From positions 45,430,055 through 45,494,054 of the forward strand of contig JAOANR010000008.1 in assembly GCA_030278955.1 (NCBI GenBank): DNA of 64,000 nucleotides. Direction: 5' to 3'. Positions 9,965-23,000 of the stretch are shown one piece after another. Within the stretch, counting starts at the first letter, position 1. The number at the start of each line of letters is the position of its first letter. The notes below the pieces were generated by a model that ran no database searches, was not told where the DNA came from, and saw nothing but the letters and a program-made list of their open reading frames with translations. The position numbers and the translations under genes are program-made. Source of the stretch: Hygrophila difformis (Eukaryota; Streptophyta; Magnoliopsida; Lamiales; Acanthaceae).

Positions 9965-12900
9965 TGATAACAGTCAAAATTGACTGTTATTGTCATCCAT
10001 TTTCGTGTCCTCGGCATGAGAATAAATTCACATTTTAGGGCAATTTATATAATCGAGTGAAGTAATTGAGCGAAAATTTATATTTTTGCAATGAAAATTA
10101 ATTTGCGATGAAATTATATAAATTAAACATAATTTGGTGGAAATGCAATAGAAATATGGAAGTTGCTAACAGTTTGGTTAGTTGTTTACAGGATCCGAAT
10201 CGGAATTAGGATGTGAGCTAGAGAAGGGCGGAGTTGAACTACAAATGAGATATGAGATACACCTCACTCATATCCATCTCATATCTTTTGCTGCTACTCA
10301 CACCCAGCACAAGGAAGAGGCGAGCTGCAGCCCATGTCATATCCAAACTCCTACCTCACACCAGGTTGCAATCCCAAGCGGCATATTTCAAATATTTATG
10401 AATCTTTTCAAATCGTTGCTGTTTAGATGCGTATCCTTGCTGTTATGATCTCATTTTGGAGCCCAAGCCACATCTCTTCTATAAATACTTCCCCTTTGAC
10501 AGCATAAAAAAAAAGAATCCCATGCCCGAGTGCCGAAACGCTGCCGAATTGGAGTCGGAGAAGAAGGCCGTTCGTGGTCGCTGCTAGGTAGGAATAATTT
10601 TCAGATTTCGCAATGTAGTTCTTTGGGCTTGCACGCCTTTGATTTTATGTAATAGAATAGATGTTCTTCAATTTTAATCTGTAAACCCTAGGTAGCCAGT
10701 TCCCAAATTTTGTTCTATCGATTCTTGTTTGAATTTTTAGAATAGGATGATTTCGGATCCATCCAATTTAATGGATGTTGGTCCGTATCTCAAGTGTCAT
10801 CTTCGAACTCTTCATTGTTGAGTCCTTTTGCATCAGGTCTGGTATGTTCTCCTGTTCTTGAATTTCATTCAACGTTCTTGCTTATCGGCGAATCGGTTTG
10901 GAATTTTCTCATAATTATTGTATATGGACGAATCAATTTCTGGTAAATCCTGGAAGTTCATGAATTCGCAGGACCTGGTTACTCTTGTTCACATGACTGT
11001 ATCAGATTTTTGGAATTTGGAAATCTTGATTGATTTCTTGAATTCTGGACATGCGTTATTAATCTTCTTGGTGCGCTTGAGTTAGGATAGAATTTCTTTT
11101 TATTCTTTCGTTAGCTGCAAGATTAGGGTCTAAATTAAATTCTTTAAGTAAATCATGAATCTTGACTATTGAGTCTGTTCGCATGGGTCCAATTAGAGCT
11201 AGAATTTTTTTATCATCTTCTTCCGTTTAAATGAAGTTTGCATGGTTGGTCCTTTGATTTCGTGTTCATGCGTGTATATTTATATTTAATATAATCCCAT
11301 CCCATATGTTATTTTATTTTTAAACCCTTGCATGTATAAAAATTATTCCAAATTTTGTGTGAGATTCGGAATGACAGAGAGCACGGCAATCATGTAGTGT
11401 TCGAATTAATTGCCTGAGTTGAAACATGAAGTCGGAATGATTTGCTATGTATGTTGATCCGAATGGGATAAATTTGAGTGACATTGGTCTCTCAAATCTT
11501 CTTTTGCATCTCGGATCCATTATTGAAAATATTTTAAGTATAATCTTTCTATCTTAAATCCAACCTACAGGGTACGAGTGATTCATCCAACACACATCTA
11601 TTTCTCACTCGCACACACTCCACCCAACTCACATACATTCCGCACCATTTTCATATTTTATTTTCTCACCTCTGGCCTGACTTCGTCCTTCTGTCTCGAC
11701 CCACTTTACTTATTTTGGGTCACTTGAGTCATTTTAATCTATAAGTATAACTGCATGGTATAGTGTCTAATTATCTATAAATATTTTGGGATCCTTCCCG
11801 TGGACAATTAGGAATTAATTTTTATACGGACAAGCGTAAATTAAATTTCCAAATCATTATATTCAAAATTTTGGATCTAAGTAGGGAGTAATTTTCCCGG
11901 TTATGAATAATTCAAATTTGATCAAGGGTTAATTTTAAAAAGAATTAAACAGAGTCAGTGATTAGGTTTATTCTAGGCCTAAAAAGATTTGTTTCTTAAA
12001 TTGGGGTTTAGTACCTGTCGTTTAAAAGGGAATAACTCTCAAAATTTATAGATTCTTTTAAAATACTATTTGTTGAAATATAGTATTAGTTAGTCGTATC
12101 ATGGATTTTCAGGGCAATTGGGCTATGTGCCATGTACACTAATTAATATTAGACGTCAATGAATAGGCCTTGATGATTTTCTTAAATAACGGGGAGTAAT
12201 TTTAACATAAATTTCTTTTGCCAAACAGTTTATTAAAAATTCAAGTGGGCTCTTGGTCGGGAGGAATTAATTAGTAGTTCCTTACCACATGACCGTGACC
12301 CCATAATTCAAAGGAATTTCCAATTGTGTTTTATCGATAGGTAAAAAGTATGTTTCAACTCGTTAGGACTGGGTTTGGCGAAACATCCAAGTGATAGGAT
12401 TTTAAATTGCTTTCTTTAATCGCTTTCTTTATTGTTTTCATAGAGGTCACTTGGATGAGTTGTTAAATTTCATATAGCGAACTTGGGAATATTTAGCAAC
12501 TGGGTTTGAAGAGTTAAGGATAGTTTTGGCGTGACCAAGAGGAATAAGTGTATTTAATCCTACTCTGGGGAGATGGATTAGATATTGCTTTCCACCTTAA
12601 GTAAGTGATGAGACCTGGTGGGTATTCATGAGCTTAAGGTATTCTAGAAATTCGAGGTGTTTTGAATGCATGCAAAATTAATTGTAAGTACCTGTCTGTC
12701 AAAAAGGGAAAATAATTAAAGATGTGTGAGTGATTATCTAACTGGGGAATTATTTCAAGACTAAGATCCGAATCATTAAAATGGGAGTTTAGTTTACGCA
12801 AGTCTACACCTTGTCCATTTTTCTTCTCCTCAGTCCTTCTGTCTGCATTGCATGGTTCATTCTCTTCACATATTTCTTTGCTTTCTAGAATAGACTTTCA

Positions 12901-13196
12901 ATTCTGTCAACCTTAGAATGTTAGAAAATCAAACCAATCAAATACGAGTAACCGAGTAGAAAATTTAGCAGAACGACGTTGGCCCTGCTTCTATCGCACA
13001 TCCTCCAGTGAACGATCCGGTCTTACCTATAAATTATTGCAACTTTGACAACCGTACGCTTTCGGTGTACAGTCTTCCACTATCTAATAAAATTATGACC
13101 ACCCACATTCTACCTGAATTCTTTCAAAGATTAGCGAAAAAGAAATTTCTTTTTAAATCATTTCTTAAAGGTGGTGGAAGAACTGTCAAAGTTTCA
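9965..13196 (+). repeat. Athila1 5' LTR (3232 bp)
   Basis: It starts TGATAACAG with a perfect 11-bp inverted repeat at 9967-9990 and ends GTCAAAGTTTCA. A TATA box lies at 10480-10486, giving a U3 of about 0.55 kb and an exceptionally long R-U5 of about 2.7 kb. The last kilobase is clearly homologous to the Athila2/LTR-X LTR, for example the segment near 12945-13065 and its counterpart near 8895-9025. The 88-aa ORF at 10182-10448 is repeated in the other LTR, but nothing identifies it as a protein. Confidence 0.95.
10480..10486 (+). promoter_or_regulatory. TATA box of Athila1 5' LTR
   Basis: CTATAAATAC precedes a C-rich stretch where transcription would start about 30 bp downstream. It is duplicated at 26280-26286 in the 3' LTR. 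Confidence 0.7.
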
Positions 13197-13214
13197 TGGC
13201 GCCGTTGCCGGGGA
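13197..13214 (+). other. Primer-binding site, tRNA-Asp
   Basis: TGGCGCCGTTGCCGGGGA directly follows the LTR. It is the tRNA-Asp primer site characteristic of Athila elements. Confidence 0.93.
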
Positions 13215-13344
13215 GGATGCAACGATGTTCTGTTAAAGAATTAAACTCCTGATTACTCACAAACTTATAACCTTCATTCTGATATTCAGAATCATTACTG
13301 ACTATAAATTTTTGCGCAGGTACTGCTAATGCTTGTAGTTGTTG

Positions 13345-16300
13345 ATGAACAGACGATCCTCTAAGTCACCTATTATACCCCTGAATCACGAGATTGAACG
13401 TACTGCTCGTCGTATCCGAAAGGAAACAAAAGCACGCACGCAACAGGGTAATCGAGTAGCTGAGAGATCAATTGGAACTGAAGCAACTGAAGAAATGGAT
13501 CCACCGCGCAATCAAAATAATCCAAACAACCAAGCCATCCCACGAATTGATAACCAAAACCCTCCTGAAAATGAGGAAGCTGCAAACATCCTCGAAAATA
13601 ACCAACCCCAATACCCACCTCACCATCACCAACCACCTTACTATCCACCCAATTACATTCCACCACAAAATCCATTACCATACCCTCAAAACCCGAATGA
13701 TCCAAACAACCCAAACAACTATCATCAAAACCCGAACTTTCGCCCTCAACACCCAAACCAGAATAACCCTCCTCAACAAAACCAACAGGGACGCCCTCAG
13801 CCTGCTGCTGCAGATTTCATGCAACCAATAATTGCACCGTATATGAATGCGCAAGAGAGAGTTCCTGTAGCTGCTCGAAATTTTGAACTAAAGCCCGCTC
13901 TAATTACTATGATTGCAAATAATCAGTACTGTGGAGCAAATCATGAGGATCCACATGAACACCTTCAAACGTTCATGGATCTTTGTGACACTGTTAAGCA
14001 ACAAGGTGTAACACCCGAAGCCATCAGGCTTAAGCTGTTTTCATTTTCATTGCATGGTAGTGCTAAGGACTGGTATAAGTCACTGTCGGGTGAGCAGAAA
14101 AACACGTGGGAGGGTCTAGTTAGGAGTTTCTTACAAAAATTCTTTCCTGAGACAAAGGTAGATGAATATAGAGAAAAGATTTCTGGGTTTAGGATGAAAA
14201 ATGATGAGAGTCTTTATGATGCACGGCAAAGGTTTTTCGACTTACTGAGGAGGTGTCCGCAACATGGTTTCCATGAATGGGAACAACTCAGAAAGTTTTA
14301 CCATGGACTAACCCCAGCATGGAAAACCATGTTAGATGCTGCTGGAGGACAACACTTACCACAAATGCCGATGGACAGAGCGTGGGCGACAATCGAGACG
14401 ATGACCACGAATCATTCTATACTTCCCGGGGATGGAAGAGCCTCGTCTTCCCCCCCTAGAAAATTATTTGCTGTTAGTCAGGATGGTATGGATATTGCTG
14501 AACTCAAACAACAAATAGCCCAACTCACTATAAACCAACAAAGCCAAGCCAATACATCCCAAGCCGGGAATATTCCTAACCCAACAGAATTACAACAGTC
14601 TGATCCGAACACTTGTGGTTTGTGTCAAGGACCACACCCAATGACACAATGCCATTTGTGGGTAGGAAATACTGAAAGTTGTAATTATGCTGGAGCCTTT
14701 GGGAATAGACACCCCAACTTATCTTACTCCAATAATAATGCCCTGAACTCTCATTTACTAAACCCCTCACACAACCAACAACAAAATCAAATTCAGTACT
14801 TTCAACCACTACCTCAAAACAATTACCGCTCACCTTACCCAAATCCGAACCCTTCATACAATCATCCCAGAGCACCAAATTTCCAACCTCAGCATAACCA
14901 ACCTCCGCAACAACAATACCAAATCATGCAAAGGCCACCCTTTGACCCAAACCTGCAGAATCAACAAAATCAATTCCATCCTAACCAGCAAGGTCAACAA
15001 AAGCCACCCTCTAGGTTGGAGAGTATGCTTCAGGAGTTCATGAATTCACAACGTGATATCAATCAACAACTCCAAGCGTCCATTCGTAATGTAGAGACAT
15101 CAGTTAGCCAATTAGCTAAGGATTTGCAGCAGAGGACCCAGGGAGCATTGCCTAGTAGTGCTGAGCAGAACCCGCAGTGTAAGGCTATCACATTGAGGGG
15201 TGGGAAAGTGTTAGAACCATTTGTTGGAAAGGAAAATAAGGTGAAGGAAAGAGTAGTGAGGGAAGAGGTAGAACCAAAGGTGGAGGTAGCTGAGAAAGGA
15301 ACTGAAACAACAGAGGTCAATCAACCGTCTGAAACTGATAAAGCCAAAGTGACCTCAGAAGGTAAAGGGGAAGGTAAAATCTCCCCACCTATCCTTACAG
15401 ATGCTGATCTCAAACGTTATATGCCAAAGGTACCTTACCCTGGGCGACTGAAGAATGAATTTCAGGACCAGAAATTCAAGAAGTTTCTGGAAAAGATCAA
15501 AAGCGTTGAAATTTCTATTCCTTTGGTTGAACTTATTACTGAAATGCCTGTCTATGCTAAATTTTTTAAAGACATGATTTCAGGGAAACGCAAGTTAGAT
15601 CAGGAAGAACTTGTTGTGTTGAACAAGAGCTGCAGTGCGATTGTTCAAAGGAAGATGCCAATGAAGATGGATGATCAAGGATGTTACACTATCCCAATTC
15701 AAATTGGGAAGCACAATGCAGGCCAAGGCTTGTGCGATCTAGGATCCAGCATCAACGTGATGCCACTTGCAATGGTAAAGCGTCTGCATCTTGGAGAGAT
15801 TGAACCAGTCAACATGAGACTGCAACTTGCTGATAGGTCTATAGCTCATCCAGTAGGAATTCTGAAAGATGTCATTGTAAAAGCTGGCCAATTATTGTTT
15901 CCTGCTGATTTTATTATCCTAGAAATGGAGGAAGATGCTGAAATGCCCCTCATTCTAGGACGTCCATTTCTTGTCACTGGCGGTGCGTTGATTGATGCAC
16001 GCAGCGGCCAAGTGAAACTTAGAATAGATGATCAGGAAGTTTGCTTTGACATGGAAAAGATGAGGAAGTATCCCTATGAAAGGGGATGTAATCACCTGGA
16101 TGTAATAGATGAACTCATAGAATGTGATAGTGAACTGGATGAAACAAACTCATTAAAGCAGGGACATATATCCGAAGATGGCACAACTCCCCCACATTGC
16201 AAGGCTGTCGCTTTCGCTGATCCTGAGACTGGCATGTTGGAGGAATTTGATGGCGCTAACTTTGAGCAAGCACCACTTGAACCTGAGGAAAAGGAAGAGG

Positions 16301-19293
16301 ATTCTGTACTGACGCAGAATCCAGAAGGTAAGCTTGATTTATATCCTACAAACATTAAGAAGTTACTTCCATCTGTTGAATCTCCACCAGAATTAGAACT
16401 TAAAACATTACCGGATCATCTCAAGTATGCGTTTCTCGCTGAAAATAAAAAGTTGCCAGTAATTGTGTCAGCTAAGTTGACACCTGAACAAGAAAAAGCT
16501 TTGGTGGAAGTAATTAAAAATCATATACATGCAATTGGTTGGACTATTTCTGACATCAAAGGAATAAGCCCTTCTATTTGTATGCACAGGATTTTAATGG
16601 AAGATGATTTTAAACCCTCTAGGCAACCGCAAAGACGATTAAATCCCCCTATGCAAGAAGTGGTAAGGAAAGAAGTTATCAAGCTCTTAGATGCTGGTAT
16701 AATCTATCCTATCTCTGACAGCAAATGGGTTAGTCCTGTGCAGGTTGTTCCATAACGGGGAGGCATGTGTGTAGTAAAGAATGAGCAAGGAGAAGAAATT
16801 GCCACGAGGCCAGTCACTTGATGGAGAGTTTGCATTGACTATCGCAAGCTCAACACGGCCACGAGGAAGGATCATTTTCCTTTGCCATTTATTGACCAAA
16901 TGTTGGAGCGGTTAGCTGGGAGGGAATTCTACTGTTTTCTTGATGGTTACTCTGGGTATAATCAAATTACAATTGCTAGTGAGGATCACGAGAAAACCAC
17001 TTTTACTTGCCCTTATGGTACTTTTGCTTATCGTAGAATGCCTTTTGGACTTTGTAATGCTCCTGCTACTTTTCAACGTTGCATGATGTCAATTTTCTCA
17101 GACTTTATTGAAAAATGCATTGAAGTTTTCATGGATGACTTCTCTGTGTATGGAGATACGTTTGATGATTGTTTGACCAATCTTGCTAAAATTCTTAAAA
17201 GATGTGAAGACACTAATCTCGTTTTAAATTGGGAAAAATGCCATTTTATGGTAACTGAAGGGATAGTATTAGGACATCGAATTTCTAAAGCTGGCATCGA
17301 AGTGGATCGTGCCAAAGTGTCAGTCATTTCAAATCTTCCAATTCCAAACTCAGTAAAAGCAGTTAGAAGTTTCTTAGGGCATGCCGGTTTTTACCGGAGA
17401 TTTATCAAAGATTTTTCTAAGATTGCCAAGCCACTTTGTAACTTGCTTTGTAAAGATGTTGACTTTGAAATCAATGATGAATGTAAACAAGCTTTTGAAA
17501 CTCTCAAACAAAGGTTAATTTCAGCTCCGATAGTACAACCACCCGATTGGTCACTGCCTTTCGAGTTAATGTGTGACGCAAGTGATCAGGCAGTTGGTGT
17601 AGTCCTTGGACAACATAAAGACGGTCGTCATCACGTAATTCATTACGCGAGCCACGCCCTGAATGATGCCCAAATTAATTACACAACAACCGAAAAGGAG
17701 ATGTATGCTGTAGTCTTTGCTTTTGATAAATTTAGGCAATATCTCATAGGTACAAAAACAAACGTTTATACTGATCACACTGCACTTAGGTACTTGTTTA
17801 GCAAACAAGACACAAAACCTCGATTAATCAGGTGGGTACTGCTGTTGCAAGAATTTGACATTGTCATCATGGATAGGAAAGGAAAAGACAACGGAGCTGC
17901 TGATCATTTGTCTAGGATAGAGAATCTGAAGAAAGAGTCTACTGCAAATGAGAATTTTCCAGACGAACAACTGTTCGCTCTGCATTTACACGACAAAGCG
18001 TGTCCCTGGTTTTCGGATTATGCTAACTTTTTAGCATGTGGAATCGTCCCTAAGTTTGCCAACTCACATCAACGAGCAAAGTTCTTCAGGGAGGTTAGAA
18101 ATTACTTCTGGGAAGATCCTTATGTCTTCAAACATTGTTCGGATTTATTGATCCGAAGATGCGTCACCGAAAATGAAGCATATCACATAGTCCGCAAATG
18201 TCATGAATCCCCTTATGGAGGTCACCATGGTCCCGACCGAACAGCTCATAAAGTGCTCGAATGTGGATTCTATTGGCCTTCAATTTACGATGATTGTAGA
18301 AATTTTGTGAAAACTTGCGACAGATGCCAACGATTAGGAAATATTTCCAAAAAGGATGAAATGCCACTGCGAGGAATCCTCGAACTCGAGATCTTCGATG
18401 TCTGGGCCATTGACTTCATGGGACCGTTTCCCTCTTCACATGGGAACCATTACATCTTGGTAGCTGTTGATTATGTGTCAAAATGGGTTGAGGCGATAGC
18501 ATTACCAACCAATGATGGAAACCAAGTAACAAAATTCTTGTTAAAGAATGTTTTTACACGTTTTGGTGTTCCTAGGGCGATAATCTCTGATGGTGGTACT
18601 CATTTTATTAACAAACGTTTTGAATCATTGATGAAGAAATACGGTGTCCACCATAAAGTAGCCACGCCTTATCATCCCCAAACAAGTGGCCAAGTCGAGG
18701 TGTCAAACCGCGAAATCAAACACATTCTCGAAGCCACTGTAGGGACAACCCGAAAGGATTGGGCTTTAAAACTTGATGATGCTCTTTGGGCATATCGTAC
18801 TGCGTATAAGACTCCCATAGGGATGTCTCCATACAAGCTTGTCTTCGGAAAAGCTTGTCATTTGCCCATTGAGTTAGAGTATAAAGCATATTGGGCAATC
18901 AAAACAGTCAATCATGATTTGAACACTGCACAAACCAAGCGTAAGCTTGATTTAAATGAAATTGATGAACTGCGGATGCATGCTTATGAAAGCTCTCACT
19001 TGTACAAGGAGAGAACTAAGAAGCTACATGATCGCAAATTAACTCCCAAACATTTTTATGTTGGTCAAAAGGTGTTACTGTTTAATTCCCGTTTGAAGCT
19101 TTTTCCGGGAAAATTGAAATCTAGGTGGGAAGGACCATATGAAGTGTTGGAAGCATTTGAGAATGGTGCAGTGAAGATTCAAAGAAGCACAGGACCTATG
19201 GTGGTCAATGGACACAGACTAAAGGAATATCTTGGACAGGATGAACCCGAAGTACAAGCACAGCATCTGAATGACCCTCACTGTTTGAGCTGA
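13345..19293 (+). pseudogene. gag-pol: Athila1 gag-pol with two in-frame stops
   Basis: One reading frame covers Gag, protease, RT, RNase H and integrase. I start at ATG 13345 (MNRRSSKSP), which aligns with Athila2 MQRRRSTLP; the frame is open further upstream but without an ATG. Gag has a Pro/Asn/Gln-rich N-terminus, a capsid region (FELKPALITMIANNQYCGAN, DWYKSLSGEQ) and a variant zinc finger CGLCQGPHPMTQC. Protease carries CDLGSSINVMP near codon 800, with ILGRPFL downstream. RT has [19 protein letters not shown] and catalytic FMDDFSVYG near codon 1262. RNase H has [15 protein letters not shown]. Integrase has an HHCC region ending CDRCQRLG and a D-D-E core at [16 protein letters not shown] and [11 protein letters not shown]. 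Stops are TAA at 16753-16755 and TGA at 16819-16821, both early in RT, where Athila2 has sense codons. The frame is otherwise intact, which fits recent nonsense mutation of a young copy. Confidence 0.95.
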
Positions 19294-20042
19294 ATTCGTC
19301 CAGCTATGGACATTAAATTATAGCGCTCTCCGGGAGGCAACCCGGAATGATTTTATTATTTTATGCATTATTCTTTAGTATCAATAAGTCATTACTCTAT
19401 CTGACAGCAATCCGAAAGTCAAAATTTAGCATTTAGAGCTAGTAAAGCTCTAAATGTGAGAATGTTGATTTAGGAAGTCTAATAAAATTCATTGATGTGC
19501 AGGATTCAAATGGAACAAGTCACAAAACGAAGATCACCATCCAGGTTCCCGGTCAAATTAATTCTGAAACTGTGAAAAGTCATTTAGGCTTTGAAGAAAT
19601 TCAAAACCTGAATAATTTTAGCTGAGTTCAGAGTTAATAAGATCTATTTCTCTGCTTATTTAATTTCAGCAAAGGTATGATCATATAGAGGTACTATAGG
19701 ATTTCCAAAAGAAAAAAAAAAAAAAAAAAATTAGAAAACTATATATATATATATAGTATATCATAATTTATGATCTTAGTCTCTCTCATATCCTGCACTT
19801 GAGTTAGGTTAGAATACGGGTGTGCCTACCAAATCACTCATGTCAACCCCCGTATTTGACGCTCATAGGCCCCAGGCCCAGAACCCAAATCGTAACCTCA
19901 GAAACCAAAGTTCGCATCCTCTTATAAAACGGTTCTCCAAAATCCTCTCCAATATTCTATGCTTTCAAATTCGACAATCCCCCGCCCCTTGCCGTAACTT
20001 CATCTCCAACTAACAGCTAGTCGGCTACTATTCATCTTCTCC
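19294..20042 (+). other. Athila1 pol-ORF2 spacer with promoter-like features
   Basis: No ORF is convincing here. It holds a 10-bp perfect hairpin with the motif TAAATGTGAGAATG (19431-19464), a 19-A run (19712-19730), an alternating AT run (19741-19755), a TATA-like TATAAAA at 19923-19929, and a pyrimidine-rich leader before ATG 20043. Together these look like a promoter and 5' UTR for the downstream ORF. Confidence 0.55.
19923..19929 (+). promoter_or_regulatory. Candidate internal TATA box for the Athila1 ORF after pol
   Basis: TATAAAA lies 114 nt upstream of ATG 20043 and is followed by a C/T-rich stretch. It would allow ORF2 expression without full-length RNA. The assignment is inference from spacing and composition. 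Confidence 0.4.
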
Positions 20043-23000
20043 ATGTCTGCCCCTTCATCAAATCCGTAAGTCACTCCTGCATTCTTCGTTCGTTTTCTCG
20101 AAGGGAGTTTCCCGTGCCAGTGACGAACAGGGGCTGAAATCTTTTGGAATCTCTTGGTTAAATCTAATTATCGAGTAACTGGGAAGCTGTGGAGTCGAGA
20201 ATTAGGGTTTGAGAAACTGGGGATTTTTTTTGGTGTTCAAGAATTATGCAGGGGATTCAATGTGGTAAAAATTTCTTGGCATAATTTTGTGCGAATATCG
20301 CACATATGGTTTAAGAAGTGCGAGTGAAATTTAGACTTAAGTGCGGTCTTTGAAATCTGTAAAGGATGTAGGAATTTGATGTAAAGAAACTTGGTTTTCT
20401 GAAATTTTCGTTGTCATGATGCTTTCTTGCTATTTATTTGGTCATGCATGTCTGAATTTTCTGATCTTGCTAGACATGTTGAACTGGAGATGGAAACGCT
20501 TAATTTTAAGAATAAGGAAGTTTCTCGACACCATGTTTTAGATCAATTCCGAAAGTTGAATGGCTTCCTTTTGAATTAACACACGAATAATTCAGTGCTG
20601 TTTAAGTCATTTATTGGTCACTTGGGTCCAGCAATTTTAAATCACACTTAGAGCCAAGCTCTAAATGTGAGAATGGACTCATCAGGATTTGATATTTGCT
20701 TGTCTTACTTTTTTCAGGAATTCGTCATTCTTCTTTGATGATAATGATTTAAGGTTTTTGGAGGAACAAGATTACATAATAAAAACCCGTTGTGCCAAGA
20801 AGCATATTGAGGACACCAGGATGATGTTTGTAGATCGGTGCAAATTGCCAATGGACAGCACCACAGACGCTGAGTTCAAGATCACAGAAAATTATTGGAA
20901 CTATGTGCCAGTGGAAGAAAGAAAAAGGAAAGAATTGGCTGCTGAATTTAGTTTCTATACAACCATTCAAGCATTTTGGGAAAATGAGATTTCACAAGTC
21001 AGGTATGAGGAGAGATTCCCACCAGATGTTCACTATGAACACATTTGTTACAGGTTCAAGGATTGTAGGAATGATTGGAATAGGGAATTTGTTAGGAAAT
21101 TGGGATTCAGGCAGTTGAATGATTTCCCCGTTATTGGTGTAAGGCCGCATATTATCCCTGAAATTTGGAGTGAGTTTGAACACTATACTCCGAAGATTGC
21201 AGAACTGAAAGAGGATGATGCTTTCATGATTGAAAGAGCACTGCCTTTTAGATGCACTAAACATTTCCTGAAAGATAGGGGCCCCCGGGAGCAGGCATGG
21301 CTTTTGAACAATGCGAGGCTAAGACATAGGGAAGCATGTTGGAATCTGCAACAGGAAATAGATAAAATTGCAAATCATGGTAGGCTATGGTTTTGTAGCA
21401 TGCGAGAAACTTTCATGGATACAATTCAGAAGCACAGAAATGAGTGGTATCGGCGGATGGAGGATTGGACAAAAAGGCCTGCAGACATTCGAGATTCCAT
21501 TTTAAAAAAAGAATTGACGTTGCCAGAAGTTCCCATTTACGCGCCAATTGTGTACGAAGAGCTGCAAACCCGAGTTGGCGAGAAGGCAAAAGCAAATACA
21601 TGGGAGCAAAGTAGGGTGAGAAAAAGCAGAATTAGAATTCAGTGCAAAGACAAGAGGAATAAAAGAAGAATGCCAGCACTAACTAAGAATTTGACACACA
21701 CCCCTCTGATGACTTTTGAAGAGATTGAGCAATTATTGCCGGCTGTTTCAGAAGAAAGGTTGGAAGGATTAACGGCAAAAGAAAAGAATGCAGTTCAAGC
21801 ACTTCTCTCGTCTGAAAGAGACGACTACATTGGGCTTGTAAATGAACTTGACAAGGCTAATCTGGAAGAATGTAACAAGAGGAGGAAAGTATATGAGAAA
21901 GATCACCAGCATGAAACCACAATGTTTATACGATATGAGTGGGATCAACATTTAAACGATTTCACGCTACCTCATGTAATCAAAAAGACCGTGGCTGAAT
22001 TAAGGTTCCAATGCCTGATTGATGACGATGATGATGAGTTGATTAACAACAATCAGGATCTTGAACCCTTTCCTCAATCACCATCCCAGCAGCTTTCTGA
22101 TCCTGATCTCCCTCCTCCGATGCAGCCGGCCAGAAAGAAGCAAAGAACTGAAACTCACTATTCAAGCAGTGACAGTGATGATCCATTCGGACTTGGTCCA
22201 ATTATTGAGAGAATTACTGGAGCTAATACGTCCGCTATACCGCAACTCCCGTTAAACAAGGTTGGCGCTATTGAAATGGAAAATTTGGGAGAACCACAAC
22301 CTGAAACTGGAGGAGTGAATGTGGTTAATGATGTCGTTGACGAGCCTATAAATGTGATGAACGATGAAGTGAATGATGCGATCGAAAATAGGGTCATGGA
22401 GGAGAAGGCAAGTGAACCACATGAACAACAAGCGGAACAAGGAGCGCTTGACCTGGTGGCTGAAGCTGTGCAAGTTGATCACCCGGTTGAACAGCCGCAT
22501 ATTGAGCCAGAACCTCGAGAAGCAGACGAGCTCGAAGAATCAACAGGTTCCATCAGACCTATTGAATTCTGGGGAGCATCCACATCTAAAGGTCGAACTG
22601 GGGTTAGTAAAAAGATCAAATTGGCGACAATCTCAGGTGATGATGATGTTCGAGTGAGATTCAATGGAAATGAGGAGAAAGCAAAATTATATTCCAAGCT
22701 GGCAGGCTCTATTATTCCGGATAAAGGTTTTAGTCCTGAGCTGTTGCACCATCCATGTATTGAAACTCTGCGAGCAACTCATGGCTGGACTACATTTCTG
22801 GAGCATCATCCTGAAGATGGCTTCGTGGAACTTACTAGAGAATTCTTTGTAAACATTGATACAAACACTAGGACCAGCTGGGTCCGTGGGGTAACTATTG
22901 ATCTATCTGTGAGTGCTCTGAACAATTTGCTGGGTACCCCAGCTGAAGAGCCAATCAATGGTAGGCTATCCTATGACATCATCAGAGATAAGCCGCTCAC

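Noticed and set aside
10182..10448. 88-aa ORF in both Athila1 LTRs as a gene
   Set aside because: It recurs only because LTRs are duplicated; it overlaps U3 near the TATA box and shows no protein features.
22061..22697. Several ORFs in other frames over Athila1 ORF2
   Set aside because: Shadow frames of a long real ORF with no independent features.
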